Counted from the first letter of the stretch, positions 11,320 to 22,143 are shown. The stretch is 64,000 nucleotides of DNA from Lathyrus oleraceus (GCF_024323335.1 NC_066581.1:298924536-298988535); one strand, 5' to 3'. Notes: generated from the sequence alone by a model not told the origin. Numbers and translations: made by a program.

Positions 11320-11383
11320 CTACGTCGCCCTGATTCTCATACCAGATGAGGTACGTAGGCAGGAGACCGTGCGAGGTCTCTCC
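11320..11383 (+). promoter_or_regulatory. Two-hairpin leader module M1 (LTR1)
   Basis: Hairpin 1: CTACGT (11320-11325) pairs with ACGTAG (11353-11358), and inside it TCTCAT (11335-11340) pairs with ATGAGG (11346-11351) around loop ACCAG. Hairpin 2: GAGACC (11363-11368) pairs with GGTCTC (11375-11380) around loop GTGCGA. In LTR3 the outer stem is CTATGT, which still pairs through a G-U. Module role unknown; see the covariation finding. Confidence 0.7.
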
Positions 11384-11434
11384 GGGCGCCCTTTTTTCTT
11401 CAACCTTTGTGTCTCAACCCCCTATGAAGGGGAA

Positions 11435-11496
11435 CTACATCGCCCTGATCCTTGTTCCAGACGAGGTATGTAGGCAGGTGGTCGTACGAGACCACT
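11435..11496 (+). promoter_or_regulatory. Two-hairpin leader module M2 (LTR1)
   Basis: Outer stem CTACAT (11435-11440) with ATGTAG (11468-11473). Inner stem CCTTGT with ACGAGG around TCCAG. Hairpin 2 GTGGTC (11478-11483) with GACCAC (11490-11495) around GTACGA. Relative to M1 both sides of the stems changed together, and stem and loop lengths are identical. Confidence 0.7.
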
Positions 11497-11632
11497 CCGG
11501 GCACCTTTCTTTTTCCTTTGTGTGTGTTTGGTTCGGATGCTGATGTAAGTCCAGTGATTGGCAGTCGGGCTCCATGTTTGCCACCTTTTTGTGTGTAGGT
11601 GTCTTGTTTTGTTTGGCGTGCGTGTAGCCGAA

Positions 11633-11693
11633 CTACGGCAACTCTGATTCTCATGTTCAGATGAGATACGTAGGCACAAGATGCGATGTCTTG
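11633..11693 (+). promoter_or_regulatory. Two-hairpin leader module M3 (LTR1)
   Basis: Outer stem CTACG (11633-11637) with CGTAG (11669-11673). Inner TCTCAT with ATGAGA around GTTCAG. Hairpin 2 CAAGAT (11677-11682) with GTCTTG (11688-11693; one T-G) around GCGAT. In the LTR2 and LTR3 copies the differences fall in the loops (GTTCAT in LTR2; GTGAT in LTR3). Confidence 0.65.
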
Positions 11694-11839
11694 CCGAGTT
11701 TGACTAACGACTAACAACTAATCCTTGTTTCCTTTCGCCCTCGTTGCGATCCTTTCTCTCGCCCTCGTTGCGATCGAGACCTTCCCTTTATCTTTCCCTA
11801 GTTGCAATCGAGACCCTTATTCCCGTAGTTTAGTTTGAA

Positions 11840-11900
11840 CTACGTTTTGCTCTGATTCTCATTCCCGATGAGATACGTAGGCATAAGACGCGATGTCTTA
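11840..11900 (+). promoter_or_regulatory. Two-hairpin leader module M4 (LTR1)
   Basis: Outer stem CTACGT (11840-11845) with ACGTAG (11875-11880). Inner TCTCAT with ATGAGA around TCCCG. Hairpin 2 TAAGAC (11884-11889) with GTCTTA (11895-11900) around GCGAT, with perfect pairing. Confidence 0.7.
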
Positions 11901-11936
11901 GCGAGCACACATCTCTTTCACCCATAGGTAGCCGAG

Positions 11937-11997
11937 CTACGAAGACTTTGATTCTCATATTCAGATGAGATACGTATGCAATGGATGCGACATCCGT
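11937..11997 (+). promoter_or_regulatory. Two-hairpin leader module M5 (LTR1)
   Basis: Outer stem TACG with CGTA (the terminal pair is lost). Inner TCTCAT with ATGAGA around ATTCAG. Hairpin 2 ATGGAT (11981-11986) with ATCCGT (11992-11997; one T-G) around GCGAC. It is the module nearest the primer binding site, about 320 bp upstream. Confidence 0.6.
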
Positions 11998-12316
11998 GCG
12001 AGTCATTTTCTTTGACCCTTTCTTTTAGTAAATAGTACATTAGATAAACACACACCCTTTAGACAAGAAACAACAAGAGTGGATCCCGTAGAGTACTACG
12101 GATGCGTAGGGGTGCTAATACCTTCCCTTCGCATAATCGACTCCCGAACCCAAGATTTGGTTGCGACACCTTGTCTTTTCCTTTCCTTTCTCCAGGTTTA
12201 CTTCGAGCGTTTCCTTTCCCTCCTTTGGGATAAATAACGCACGGTGGCGACTCTCCTGTCATTTCTTTCTCGCCGGTTGTTTTTTTCGCAGACCGTATTT
12301 TTCGGGTTGCGACAGC

Positions 12317-12334
12317 TGGCGACTCTGCTGGGGA
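12317..12334 (+). other. Primer binding site (tRNA-Arg type), internal region 1
   Basis: TGGCGACTCTGCTGGGGA lies two bases after the LTR end GCGACA. It is the expected complement of a plant tRNA-Arg 3' end and is characteristic of Ogre elements (established). It primes minus-strand DNA synthesis. Confidence 0.8.
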
Positions 12335-13512
12335 CCTGGTTTCCCTAAGCGAGTCCCTCCTAGCTTTTGTAGGTTTCTTGTTTGTTGGGTGTTTATTCTT
12401 TTGTACAGTTATTTACTTTCCGCATTTACCTGCTTTACCTTATTGCATTCATGTACATATGTTTGCTGTATCTGCTGCCGTTTATCTGTTTGTTGGGGTG
12501 GGGTGTTCTATGAGAGGTAAGCCCATTACCCAGGCTTGAGTGTACACACAGATTTTAGAGTGGATGTTCATGAGGCTTGCGTGGCATGTTGCTACGTTAA
12601 GTCGTTCGTGAAGAACCACACCCAGACGAGGTTTCTCTTGGATATATTATGTCCTACGGATGTTCCGTAACGACATGATGTTCCTCTAGAAATTGTCGAC
12701 TCTGGTGACCATTTTCCGAGGACTCAGTCGAGGCCTCTCCTCCGAGACGTGATTATGTTAGCTCTGGTGGGCGCATTCTCGCTGATCAATCCGAGGACCC
12801 CGAGACTGGGAACTTGCTTTAGGATATCCTGTTGAGGGGAGTCAGCAGAGGTCTTTTATCCCGTAATAATGCCAAACCTTCAGGGGTAAACGTTTTATTC
12901 TCGACTGAAGGGCTGAAGCTGACAAACTTCTGTTCTTAGAACCTACCTGTGAGGGGAGGGTTTGATCTCTACAGATACGGTTTCTGCCAGTGGTGCTGTG
13001 ATGGTGACTTTGGTTCAGCCAAATTTATGGACGTTTATTTCTGGGACGCCGGAATTCTGTCCGTGGTTTATCAGCGGGTTCCGTTTATTTCGGATCCCTG
13101 GGCTGAATCTGTGGGTGCTCACTCAGATGGTGACTCAGTTCTCCAGACATGGGTTCAGATGCCAGTTGATCAGATTGACTTTGGGTTTCAGATGGTTGTG
13201 ATCAGAGTTCAAGCCGAAGCTTCGGATCCTGTGTGCCGAGATGCACAGCCTGCCAGTCTTGGCTCCATCATTTGCATCATAGCATGTTTATTTTCCAAAA
13301 AAATAATAATGCATGAAAAAAGTTAACTCGCATGTGCATATCCTTTTCAGGATCATTCATGATAAAATAGCATCCGCATCATATGCATATCATGCACATA
13401 TCATCCTTGCATTGCAGACATGCTTGGGAGAGACTTCTCACTCTGGGTTTTGACTGAGACTGGATTGTTGATCATCGTCCGCACCGCAACCAGATTGAAT
13501 CATCAGAGGAGT
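12335..13512 (+). other. Untranslated leader between PBS and gag
   Basis: About 1.2 kb without a convincing gene; ORFs here (for example 12949-13326) show no family motif. It is characteristic of Tat elements to have a long segment between PBS and gag. The second copy is at 22144-23321. Confidence 0.5.
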
Positions 13513-14347
13513 ATGGATCAAGTCCAAGCTGAGTTGGCTGAGATGAGGGCAGAACATGGCCCAGTTCATGACCATGATGCAAGGAGTTGTTCAGGGGCAA
13601 GAGGAGCTGCGTGCCTTAGCCCAGAGACAGGAAGCTGTGATTCTGCCGCCCAGTCGTGCTTCACCAGAGAGGGTCCCTGTCAATTATCAAATTACTGCTG
13701 TCACTATTCCCGTCAACAACTATGCCGTGGGTGAAGATTTGAGGGGTATTATAATCAGTGGACAGCCCCTTGCTACAGAGACTGTTAATGTCAGAGCAAC
13801 CCTGGCTCCGGTTCGCCATCCTGGCTCTTCAAATCCTTCAAGTTCTAAAAAGCCATCCTCTGGGGCACCCAGAAGGGGAGAAAGTGAAACAAATGTTGTG
13901 CACCGTCGGAGGAGTGTGAACAGAGGACAGTTTCGTCAGGCCGCTGCTGTGACTATTCCAGCAACTCAACAGCAACAGAGAAGACCCACTCAGCAATATC
14001 AGCATCAGCAACATCGTCCTCAACAGCAGGCTTACCAGCCTCACAATGATAATCAAGCTAGTACGAGTAATGAGAGGAAGAAGATCATTTTTGATCCGAT
14101 CCCTATGTCATACACAGAGTTGTATCCCTCTTTGATAGAGCGGAACTTGATTACTCCCAGAGACCCGCCGGCTATGCCTGTCAACCCTCGGTGGTGGTAT
14201 AGGCCCGATCAGCATTGTGTGTATCATTCGGGTGCTCCTGGTCATGACGTGGAAAGCTGCTTTCAGTTTAAGAATAAGGTGCAGGACCTTGTCAGATCAG
14301 GGATTCTGAGCTTCGAGGACTTAGGTCCCAGTGTTAATCAAGCTTGA
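13513..14347 (+). pseudogene. Damaged Tat/Ogre gag, capsid region missing (copy 1)
   Basis: ATG at 13513 begins MDQVQAELAEMRA, the usual Ogre gag start. One frameshift near 13550 moves the frame to NMAQFMTMMQGVVQGQEELR. After residue about 45 the sequence jumps to a Q/P-rich linker (ATQQQQRR, QQHRPQQQAYQ), and then FDPIPMSYTELYPSL and the zinc-finger-like CVYHSGAPGHDVESCFQFK of Tat gag. The conserved capsid block (VPxVxIPPKFKVxxFEKYxG and following), which is present in the minus-strand gag at 62171-62950, is absent. Frame 13556-14347 is open and ends VNQA-stop. Confidence 0.7.
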
Positions 14348-14516
14348 AGACAACAAGCCCCGGGCCGGCGGTGGCTTTTCTTCTAAGATCTTCAACAAAG
14401 AGGGTTGTTCAAAAGCAGAAGCTGCTGATGCAAAGGATTCTGACATTTGTCATCCCTGGTAGGATCTATCGCAATTGGGTCACTGTGGGCGTTCCTACAG
14501 TCGTTCATAAGTCAGA
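14348..14516 (+). pseudogene. Vestigial 5' pol exon (copy 1)
   Basis: After the gag stop, a second frame with KLEDNKPG-like text at its start and GVPTVVHKSE at its end runs to the intron donor. Copy 1 has one extra C near 14361 compared with copy 2, which shifts the frame. The protease domain expected here is missing. Confidence 0.5.
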
Positions 14517-14785
14517 GTAATAATCACTTTGTTTAAAAAACCCTTCTCCCATGCCAAAAGGAGAAGTGATGACATTGTTGGCAACATTTTGTGCAATGAT
14601 ATTTTCATTCAAATAAATTCATGTTAAAACATTTGTTTTTCCATTTGTTTTCCCTTTTCGCTTTTCGCATGAAATTGGTGATCACAAAAAACCTTAAAAA
14701 CAAGAATAAAAGCAATCTTTTCATCTGCATAACGATTGTCTTGTTTGTTTTTCAAAAAGCTTTTCATCTCTAAATCATTATGCAG
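14517..14785 (+). other. Ogre-type pol intron, 269 bp (copy 1)
   Basis: The donor AGA|GTAATAATC and acceptor TTATGCAG|GTTG bracket a T-rich segment. Removing it joins codons TCA GA|G TTG TTT, converting KSE-stop into KSEL and continuing in frame into FLKPIEPND. An intron between the protease and RT parts of pol, partly spliced, is a documented hallmark of Ogre elements (established knowledge). Its retention in a derivative that lacks RT is notable. Confidence 0.75.
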
Positions 14786-15385
14786 GTTGTTTCTTAAACC
14801 CATTGAACCTAATGATCGGACGTTATCTCCCAATTTTGAATTCCCTGTATTTGAAGCGGAAGAAGATGATGTTGAAAGGATTCCTGACGAGATTTTCCGG
14901 CTTCTTGAGCAGGAAAAGAAGATCACTCAGCTGCATCTCGAGAATCAGCAGAACAGCCAACTGGGGCACATAAAAGAAAAAGAAAAAAGAAAATACAAAG
15001 AAAGAAGAGGGTGCAAAATCAAAAGAAATCAGAATCAAAAGAAAGAAAGAAAGAAACAAAAGAAAAAATAGCACCCTCAAAGTCCCAAGTTGACTGATGC
15101 TGAATTCAATCGAAAAGAAGAGATTAACTGCCATGTGTCATGGTCAGTTATATCAACGGAGAGTGACGAAAGCACGCTATAAGAAGGTCAAGCCTCGTGT
15201 GTTCCGAGGGACCCTGTGCTCAAGAAAGTCTTGTCTTTCGTACCCGATTCCAGGGGCAAGTGAACCCTAAGCTATGAACGCCCATAGGTTGTCAAGAGAG
15301 TCTTTTCAGGCGGTGCTCTGAGACTTATAGCAATGGATGAAGAAGTTCACTCGTCCTGTGAATTCCCGATGCAGTCAAGAAATAC
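14786..15385 (+). pseudogene. Remnant pol: pre-RT linker plus integrase tail (copy 1)
   Basis: Same content as 126-725. The acidic linker through RLLEQEKK is intact, a purine tract follows (14970-15070), and then the integrase C-terminal tail begins near 15130. RT, RNase H and the integrase core are deleted. The purine tract reads GAAAAAGAAAAAAG here, compared with an uninterrupted A run in the window-edge copy. Confidence 0.7.
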
Positions 15386-18300
15386 TTCGCAAAAAAACAA
15401 AAAAAGAACAAAAAGCTCGCTAAGTCGAACACCCCAAAGGGCAACTTAGGCAAAAAGGAGCGTCTCGGTGGATTGAAAACCCGAAAGGGCGATCCAGGCA
15501 AAAGTTAGAGACATTGAAAAAAAAAGAATTCGCATCCCGCTAGATTGAGCACCTCACACTGGGGCAATCTAGGCAAAAATTAGGGATTTGGCAAGTAACT
15601 GCATCTTGACAAGACTGTGTTCTATATCTGTCATCCGTCAGGAATCCTCGATGCGTCGTCGACTGAAGCTCTGAATACATCGAAATTCAGAATGGTAGAG
15701 TAAGGGTCATTATGTTCAATGTAGCCCTCTCCAATATATATCACCGATTTCAAACTTGTACAGATCTATGGAGTCTCGCCCTTTGCAGACTACCATTCCA
15801 TCACATCAATTTGAGCTTTTATCCAATTATTTGCACTCTTATTTGTTTTAACTCAACAGATGTTTTGCATGTTTTAAGTGATAAAGTATCATTGTTTTCA
15901 AAATAAACAAATTTTTCACAAAAAAAAAATTGTTCTTAAACAAAGTGAACATTCACGATGATGGAAGGATACTTAGGAGATCCGCAGTGCTCTCCTGAGG
16001 GTGGTATGATTACCAACAGGTAAGACATTTGTTCGTATCTCGAGCATAACTGTATCTTTCTCCTGTCGAACCTCTTTTGGTTTCTCCTCAGCAAGGTTGC
16101 TCAGTGCAGTGTTGGTTGAAGTTGTTCATCTTCATGTCCCCGGCAGTGCAGTTTTTTTTCTTCCAAGTCCCTATTAGCACCTATAGTGGGGCATCCCCAG
16201 TAGAGTGCTGTTTGAGCCCTATTGTGGGGCATCCCTAGCAAGTTTGCTGTTTGGACGCTTTTTGTGGGGCAGTCCTAGGCAGAGCATTTATTGAAGACTT
16301 CAACTTTCCTCTCTCCAGCAGAGCAGTCTTCCTCCCTCCCCCAGCATGGGTGCTATTCTTGGAAGATTCAGTATTTGGTGGATTGACATCCAATACTCCA
16401 TCATGTCCTCAGATAGATCCCCAGCGGAGTTGTTAGCATGAGGAGCTTTATTAAGGCCTATCTATCTTCATCAGAGATCTGGTTGCTTCTGAGTATCTCT
16501 GATTTCCAGCACGAGTTGTTGTGGCGCGTCCGCCAGTATGTTGAACTCTTTTCTCCGGTTATGACTGACGATCCCTCCGGAAACCTCTGGTGGCCTTCCT
16601 CCCCAGCAGGATGGTGTTGCTCCCTGATATCCCAGTCTCCAGTGGATTTTCTTGGCTCTCTGGTGACTTTGGTTTTCCCTCCGGAAGAGTGGTACCGGAT
16701 GGTTGATTCCCGGACCTGTGTGTTGAGCACGTCTGTTGGTCAGCATTCATCATACATTTTTAGGTATCATGCATACATGCATAATCATAGCATTCAGATA
16801 CTCATGATGCAGCTGTTGCCGTGTATCTGTTGATGGTTGTCTCCTGCTATTTGTTGATACAGATCTCTCCAGTAGATCCTCCCTAACAGATTTGAGATCA
16901 GTGTCTCCTCAGCGAGCCTGAAGGTTACTGCCTTCCCAGTAGGGTTTGTGTTGATGGTTTTCCCTCAGCGAGGTCCCCAAGCAGATCGGGTTCGGAGAAA
17001 ATCATCCCCAGTAGAGATAAGAATGGGTTGCCTCCCCTAGCAGGGTAATCTCCAAGCAGTTCGGGTTCGATGGAGTGCATCCTCAGCAAGGTTTATCTTT
17101 CCCCAGCAGGGTGGAAGTTGACGTGATTATAAGATCCTCAGCACAGTTCCTGGAGTTCCCCGGTGTTGTCTCTGGAGGAGACGTGTGTTTATGCATTCAT
17201 CATTTAGATAAGCATAGCATATTGCATCATTAGTGCATAGCATTTCCATGATCATGGGGCATTGTGTAAAACAAAAAAACTCATGCATCAACATTGCAAA
17301 CATGTCCATTAGCCCTAGGCCGTGGTGACCAGCCGAGATTGGGTTGTTGGAAAGAGTTTAGCATCGCGCCATTGGATCGGCTTCAGAATTGGGTTCATCA
17401 GCATGGTTGAAAAGTTGGTGTTTTCCCGACAAATGACTCCTTAGTTGAGTGGGTATCCCCCAGCAGTGTTACTCCTCGAAGTTGGCAGCATCTTGCAAAG
17501 CTTGGGTCCATTCCCTTAGCAGAATTGGGTGTGTCTGATCTCTCCATGTAGAGTCTACCCCTTAAGCAGAAAGTGTCTACCATTTCCTTCTGCGCTCCCC
17601 ACTGAGTTATATCCTCGTGGATGACGGTTGTTTCCGTTCCCTCCCTAACGGGATGGGTTTTCCCTATTGAGTTCTGTCCTCATTAGGATGAGTCCTGTTT
17701 CAGTCTGCCTTTTTGGATCGATCCTAAATTGGCTTCCTGTTGGCTGTCTCCCGTGCTTCCCTGGGGCATAAATGAATAGTAGCTCATTAACCGGCACTCA
17801 TTCATCTTATCCTCGGCAGAATTTGTGGCTTCTACCAACGAACCGGTAGTTGTAAGTCCTATCTTTGTGGTTTTCTACCTACTAACTGGTAGTTGTAAAA
17901 TCCCACTTTCATCCCCTAGCAGAGGTAACCGTTGTGGTTCATTCTGATTGTTGGCGAATTTTGCGGTCTTCTACCTACTACCCGGTAGTTGTAAATCCTT
18001 TTTTCTCGCTCGGTCTCTCAGCAGACTGTTTGTGGCTTCTACCAACGAACCGGTAGTTGCAAGTCCTATCTTTGTGGTTTTCTACCTACTAACTGGTAGT
18101 TGTAAAATCCCACTTTCATCCCCTAGCAGAGTTAACCCTTTGTGCTCATCCTGGTCGAGGACTGGTTACTTTTCTGTGGTTTTCTGCCTACAAACCGGTA
18201 GATGTAATCCCCTCTTTGTGGTATTGATAGTCTTGTCCCCTTTGGATACTTGCCTTGATCAAGCAGTATTGTCCCCATTGGGTCTTCCCCTTCTTCTTGG

Positions 18301-19865
18301 ATACTTGCTCCGAGTAAGCAACTTTATCCTCTTTTGATTGGTCATCTTTTGCATACCTAGTCTGGTACCCCGTTGCCTTTCTTTTCGGTCGTTTATCCAT
18401 TTAACAACCTACAACCCGGTTATGGATAATCTTCCATGCGAGTGTATTATCTACGTTTTGACGGCTATAGATAATATATCTCATGCACTCTTTGGTCAAT
18501 CTTTCGATTGTTATCCCCAACTTGCATCTTTGGCACGCGTGCCGGCTCACGTATCACTGTTTTGTTATCTTCGCCGATGCTGATAGACATGAAGTTTTCC
18601 CGGTATCCAGACCGAAGTGGCATTCAGGCCAGTTTCCGATTTCCAGATCGAAGAAGTTCTCAACCATCAGGACGAAGAACTTGTGGCATTCAGGCCAGTT
18701 CCCGGTATCCAGACCGAAGTGGCATTCAGGCCAGTTTCCGATTTCCAGATCGAAGAAGTTCTCAACAATCAGGACGAAGAACTTGTGGCATTCAGGCCAA
18801 TTTCCGGTGTTCAGACCGAGGCGGTATCCAGACCGAAGTGGTGTTCAGACCAGATTCCCGGTATCCAGACCGAAGTGGCATTCAGGCCAGTTTTCCCGGT
18901 ATCCAGACCGAAGTGGCATTCAGGCCAGTTTTCCCGGTATCCAGACCGAAGTGGCATTCAGGCCAGTCTTTCCCGATTTTCAGATCGAAGAAGTTTTCGG
19001 TATCCAGACCGAAGTGGCATTCAGGCCAGTTTTCCCGGTATCCAGACCGAAGTGGCATTCAAGCCAGTCTTTCCCGATTTCCAGATCGAAGAAGTTCTCA
19101 ACAATCAGGACGAAGAACTTATGGTGTTCAGACCAGATTCCCGGTATCCAGACCGAAGTGGCATTCAGGCCAGTCTTTCCCGATTTTCAAATCGAAGAAG
19201 TTTTCGGTATCCAGACCGAAGTGGCATTCAGGCCAGTTTTCCCGGTATCCAGACCGAAGTGGCATTCAAGCCAGTCTTTCCCGATTTCCAGATCGAAGAA
19301 GTTCTCAACAATCAGGACGAAGAACTTATGGTATTCAGACCAGTTTTCCGGTATTCAGACCGAGGTGGTATTCAGGCCAGTTCCCGGTATCCAGACCGAA
19401 GTGGTGTTCAGACCAGATTCCCGGTATCCAGACCGAAGTGGCATTCAGGCCAGTTTTCCCAGTTTTCCCGGTATCCAGACCGAAGTGGCATTCAAGCCAG
19501 TTTTTCCGATTTCCAGATCGAAATGGTGTTCAGACCAGATTTCTAGTGATCAGACCAACATTGATACTCTCATATTCCAATGCTTAGTGTTCAGACTAAT
19601 GTGTGGCATTCAGGCCATGGGTATTCCTGTGTTACCATTTATTTTGGTATCCAGGTCAACTTTCTGTTTCGGTACTCAGGCCGATTTTCACCGTACCAGA
19701 CGGACTCTTCTTTCGAGATTGCTTCTTTGCCGATTCTGACAGACATTGTTAACTATTTCGTGGGGATTCAGGATCAAAATCCGGGTCTTCTTAGTATTTA
19801 ATCATCTCCCACTATGATCATATGAAGAACGTCCTGCTTCATTTTCTCTAGTTGAAGACGCTTAA
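15386..19865 (+). other. 3' UTR of internal region 1 (second copy)
   Basis: Near-identical repeat of 726-5206, including the 207-bp duplication (17822-18139). A handful of single-base differences distinguish it. No gene is present. Confidence 0.7.
18603..19549 (+). repeat. 38-bp minisatellite, second copy
   Basis: Same order of units as 3944-4890, with only scattered substitutions. The two arrays have the same length and unit order, so they were copied as a block and not amplified independently. Confidence 0.9.
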
Positions 19866-19876
19866 ATAGGGGCAGC

Positions 19877-22123
19877 TGTCATACCCCGATTTTGATCCTG
19901 ATTTTTTTATGTTTGTTTGGCATGCTTGGCCTAACCTAACTTTGGTTTTACATGAGGATTGATTTTGATCCAAAGTCATGGTGTTGTGATTGTGGATACC
20001 TCTATGGTCTGGGTCATCTGAACAACCAAGTATTTTTTCTTTTAGCATTTTTATTCTTTTAGTATTTTGTTAATATCTTTTTTATGTCTATTATAATTTC
20101 ATTTGTTAGTAAATGCATAGTTCAAAAACCATTTTTTCAAACTATAAAAATCATGCTTTTCTCGGTTTAATATCGAGCCCACTTTTTACACCCTTGTAAG
20201 TCGATTGCTTTTTAAGCATCGCCATCGACCTCACATAGCTTACTCTTGGGCTTTCTTACAATGAGCCGGTTCCTTCGCACTTACACTCATACGTTGTTTA
20301 ATGCTCATTCATTTCATCTCTTTGATTATTTGATTTGATCACATACTTGTTTAAATATCTTATTGTTTGATTGTTGCCTACTTGTATGATGTATGAGGCA
20401 TATATATATTGCTTGATTACCATGTCAACCCCCATTCATAACAAATGTATCCCTCTCCCATGAAATGTATAATATTTATTCTTTCATTCTTTATTCATCT
20501 GTTAATACAAGAATTAAAATGAACATTCGATAACCATTTCAAAACAAGATCAAAACCTCGATCCAACGTCGAGTAATCATTTTTTCAAAACCTAACAGAA
20601 CCAGCACGTATTCATCCACCCTTTTGTAAGTCGATTGCTTTATGCATCGCCATCAACCTTGTAAGCCGATTGCTTTATGCATCGCCATCAACCTTGTAAG
20701 TCGATTGCTTCATGCATCGCCATCTACCTTTATCCCTAACACTTCTCCTTGCTCCATTCGTCGATTCTTGTTCCGATTAGGTAGCACCCATTAGATAGAA
20801 CCCTTTGTATGATAACATAGGTAGGATTCCCACATTCCTTTGCATGCTAACATTAGGTAGATATTCCCGTTTGTAAATCCTAAACACTTAAGTACATATT
20901 GCATGACAACACTAGGGCAGAGCTTCCCCCACCTCTAGACCTTTCCGAGCGTCTCCGATCTTGTGGCATGTAGTCCGTCCTATTGCAAAGAGGTAACTGC
21001 CTAAGACTCGATTCAGCGAGCTGCGACACCTACTGCTAGGACGTGAACACATTGCCCACTCTCCTTTGACACAACTGGTGTCCTCCTTTCTAAGTCCATG
21101 TTCATATGGCAATCCCTATGTAGGGGAACTACGTCGCCCTGATTCTCATACCAGATGAGGTACGTAGGCAGGAGACCGTGCGAGGTCTCTCCGGGCGCCC
21201 TTTTTTCTTCAACCTTTGTGTCTCAACCCCCTATGAAGGGGAACTACATCGCCCTGATCCTTGTTCCAGACGAGGTATGTAGGCAGGTGGTCGTACGAGA
21301 CCACTCCGGGCACCTTTCTTTTTCCTTTGTGTGTGTTTGGTTCGGATGCTGATGTAAGTCCAGTGATTGGCAGTCGGGCTCCATGTTTGCCACCTTTTTG
21401 TGTGTAGGTGTCTTGTTTTGTTTGGCGTGCGTGTAGCCGAACTACGGCAACTCTGATTCTCATGTTCATATGAGATACGTAGGCACAAGATGCGATGTCT
21501 TGCCGAGTTTGACTAACGACTAACAACTAATCCTTGTTTCCTTTCGCCCTCGTTGCGATCCTTTCTCTCGCCCTCGTTGCGATCGAGACCTTCCCTTTCT
21601 CTTGCCCTAGTTGCAATCGAGACCCTTATTCCCGTAGTTTAGTTTGAACTACGTTTTGCTCTGATTCTCATTCCCGATGAGATACGTAGGCATAAGACGC
21701 GATGTCTTAGCGAGCACACATCTCTTTCACCCATAGGTAGCCGAGCTACGAAGACTTTGATTCTCATATTCATATGAGATACGTATGCAATGGATGCGAC
21801 ATCCGTGCGAGTCATTTTCTTTGACCCTTTCTTTTAGTAAATAGTACATTAGATAAACACACACCCTTTAGACAAGAAACAACAAGAGTGGATCCCGTAG
21901 AGTACTACGGATGCGTAGGGGTGCTAATACCTTCCCTTCGCATAATCGACTCCCGAACCCAAGATTTGGTTGCGAGACCTTGTCTTTTCCTTTCCTTTCT
22001 CCAGGTTTACTTCGAGCGTTTCCTTTCCCTCCTTTGGGATAAATAACGCACGGTGGCGACTCTCCTGTCATTTCTTTCTCGCCGGTTGTTTTTTTCGCAG
22101 ACCGTATTTTTCGGGTTGCGACA
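19877..22123 (+). mobile_element. LTR2 of the array, internally deleted (2.25 kb)
   Basis: It has the same TGTCATACCCC start and GCGACA end as LTR1. At 20030/20031 the sequence passes from the equivalent of 5371 straight to the equivalent of about 10221, so about 4.85 kb is absent, with at most one or two bases of junction homology. The missing block includes the W-box cluster, captured gene fragments and TATA box, so this LTR probably cannot initiate transcription (inference). Confidence 0.8.
21129..21806 (+). promoter_or_regulatory. Five two-hairpin modules in LTR2
   Basis: Modules equivalent to M1-M5 start at 21129, 21244, 21442, 21649 and 21746. All stems are preserved. The changes from LTR1 that I noted (CAGATGAG to CATATGAG in modules 3 and 5) fall in hairpin-1 loops. 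Confidence 0.65.
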
Positions 22124-22125
22124 GC

Positions 22126-22143
22126 TGGCTACTCTGCTGGGGA
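22126..22143 (+). other. Primer binding site, internal region 2, one mismatch
   Basis: TGGCTACTCTGCTGGGGA, as at 12317, but with G to T at the fifth base. The mismatch may weaken tRNA priming (inference). Confidence 0.7.

Larger units (their letters stand above)
5218..12314 (+). mobile_element. LTR1 of the Tat/Ogre array, about 7.1 kb, carrying host gene fragments
   Basis: It starts TGTCATACCCC and ends TTGCGACA, immediately before the primer site. It is compared with LTR2 (19877-22123), which has the same ends but lacks 5372-10220. Because the flanks of the gene-fragment block look like Ogre LTR sequence (GGTCAAC/GTTGACC-rich DNA at 5600-5800; a TATA box and leader at 9566-10220), I infer that the long form is ancestral and LTR2 suffered a deletion. 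Insertion into LTR1 is the alternative. In order it holds W-box-rich U3, polygalacturonase, TOPLESS-like and third-gene fragments, TATA box, 35-bp repeats and five hairpin modules. Confidence 0.75.

Noticed and set aside
11103..12520. Small ORFs on both strands in the LTR leader
   Set aside because: They recur in each LTR copy only because the LTR recurs. No recognisable domain, and conservation follows hairpin stems, not codons.
12949..13326. 125-codon ORF between PBS and gag
   Set aside because: No motif, and composition like the neighbouring untranslated leader. The extra ORF known from some Ogre elements could not be recognised in it.
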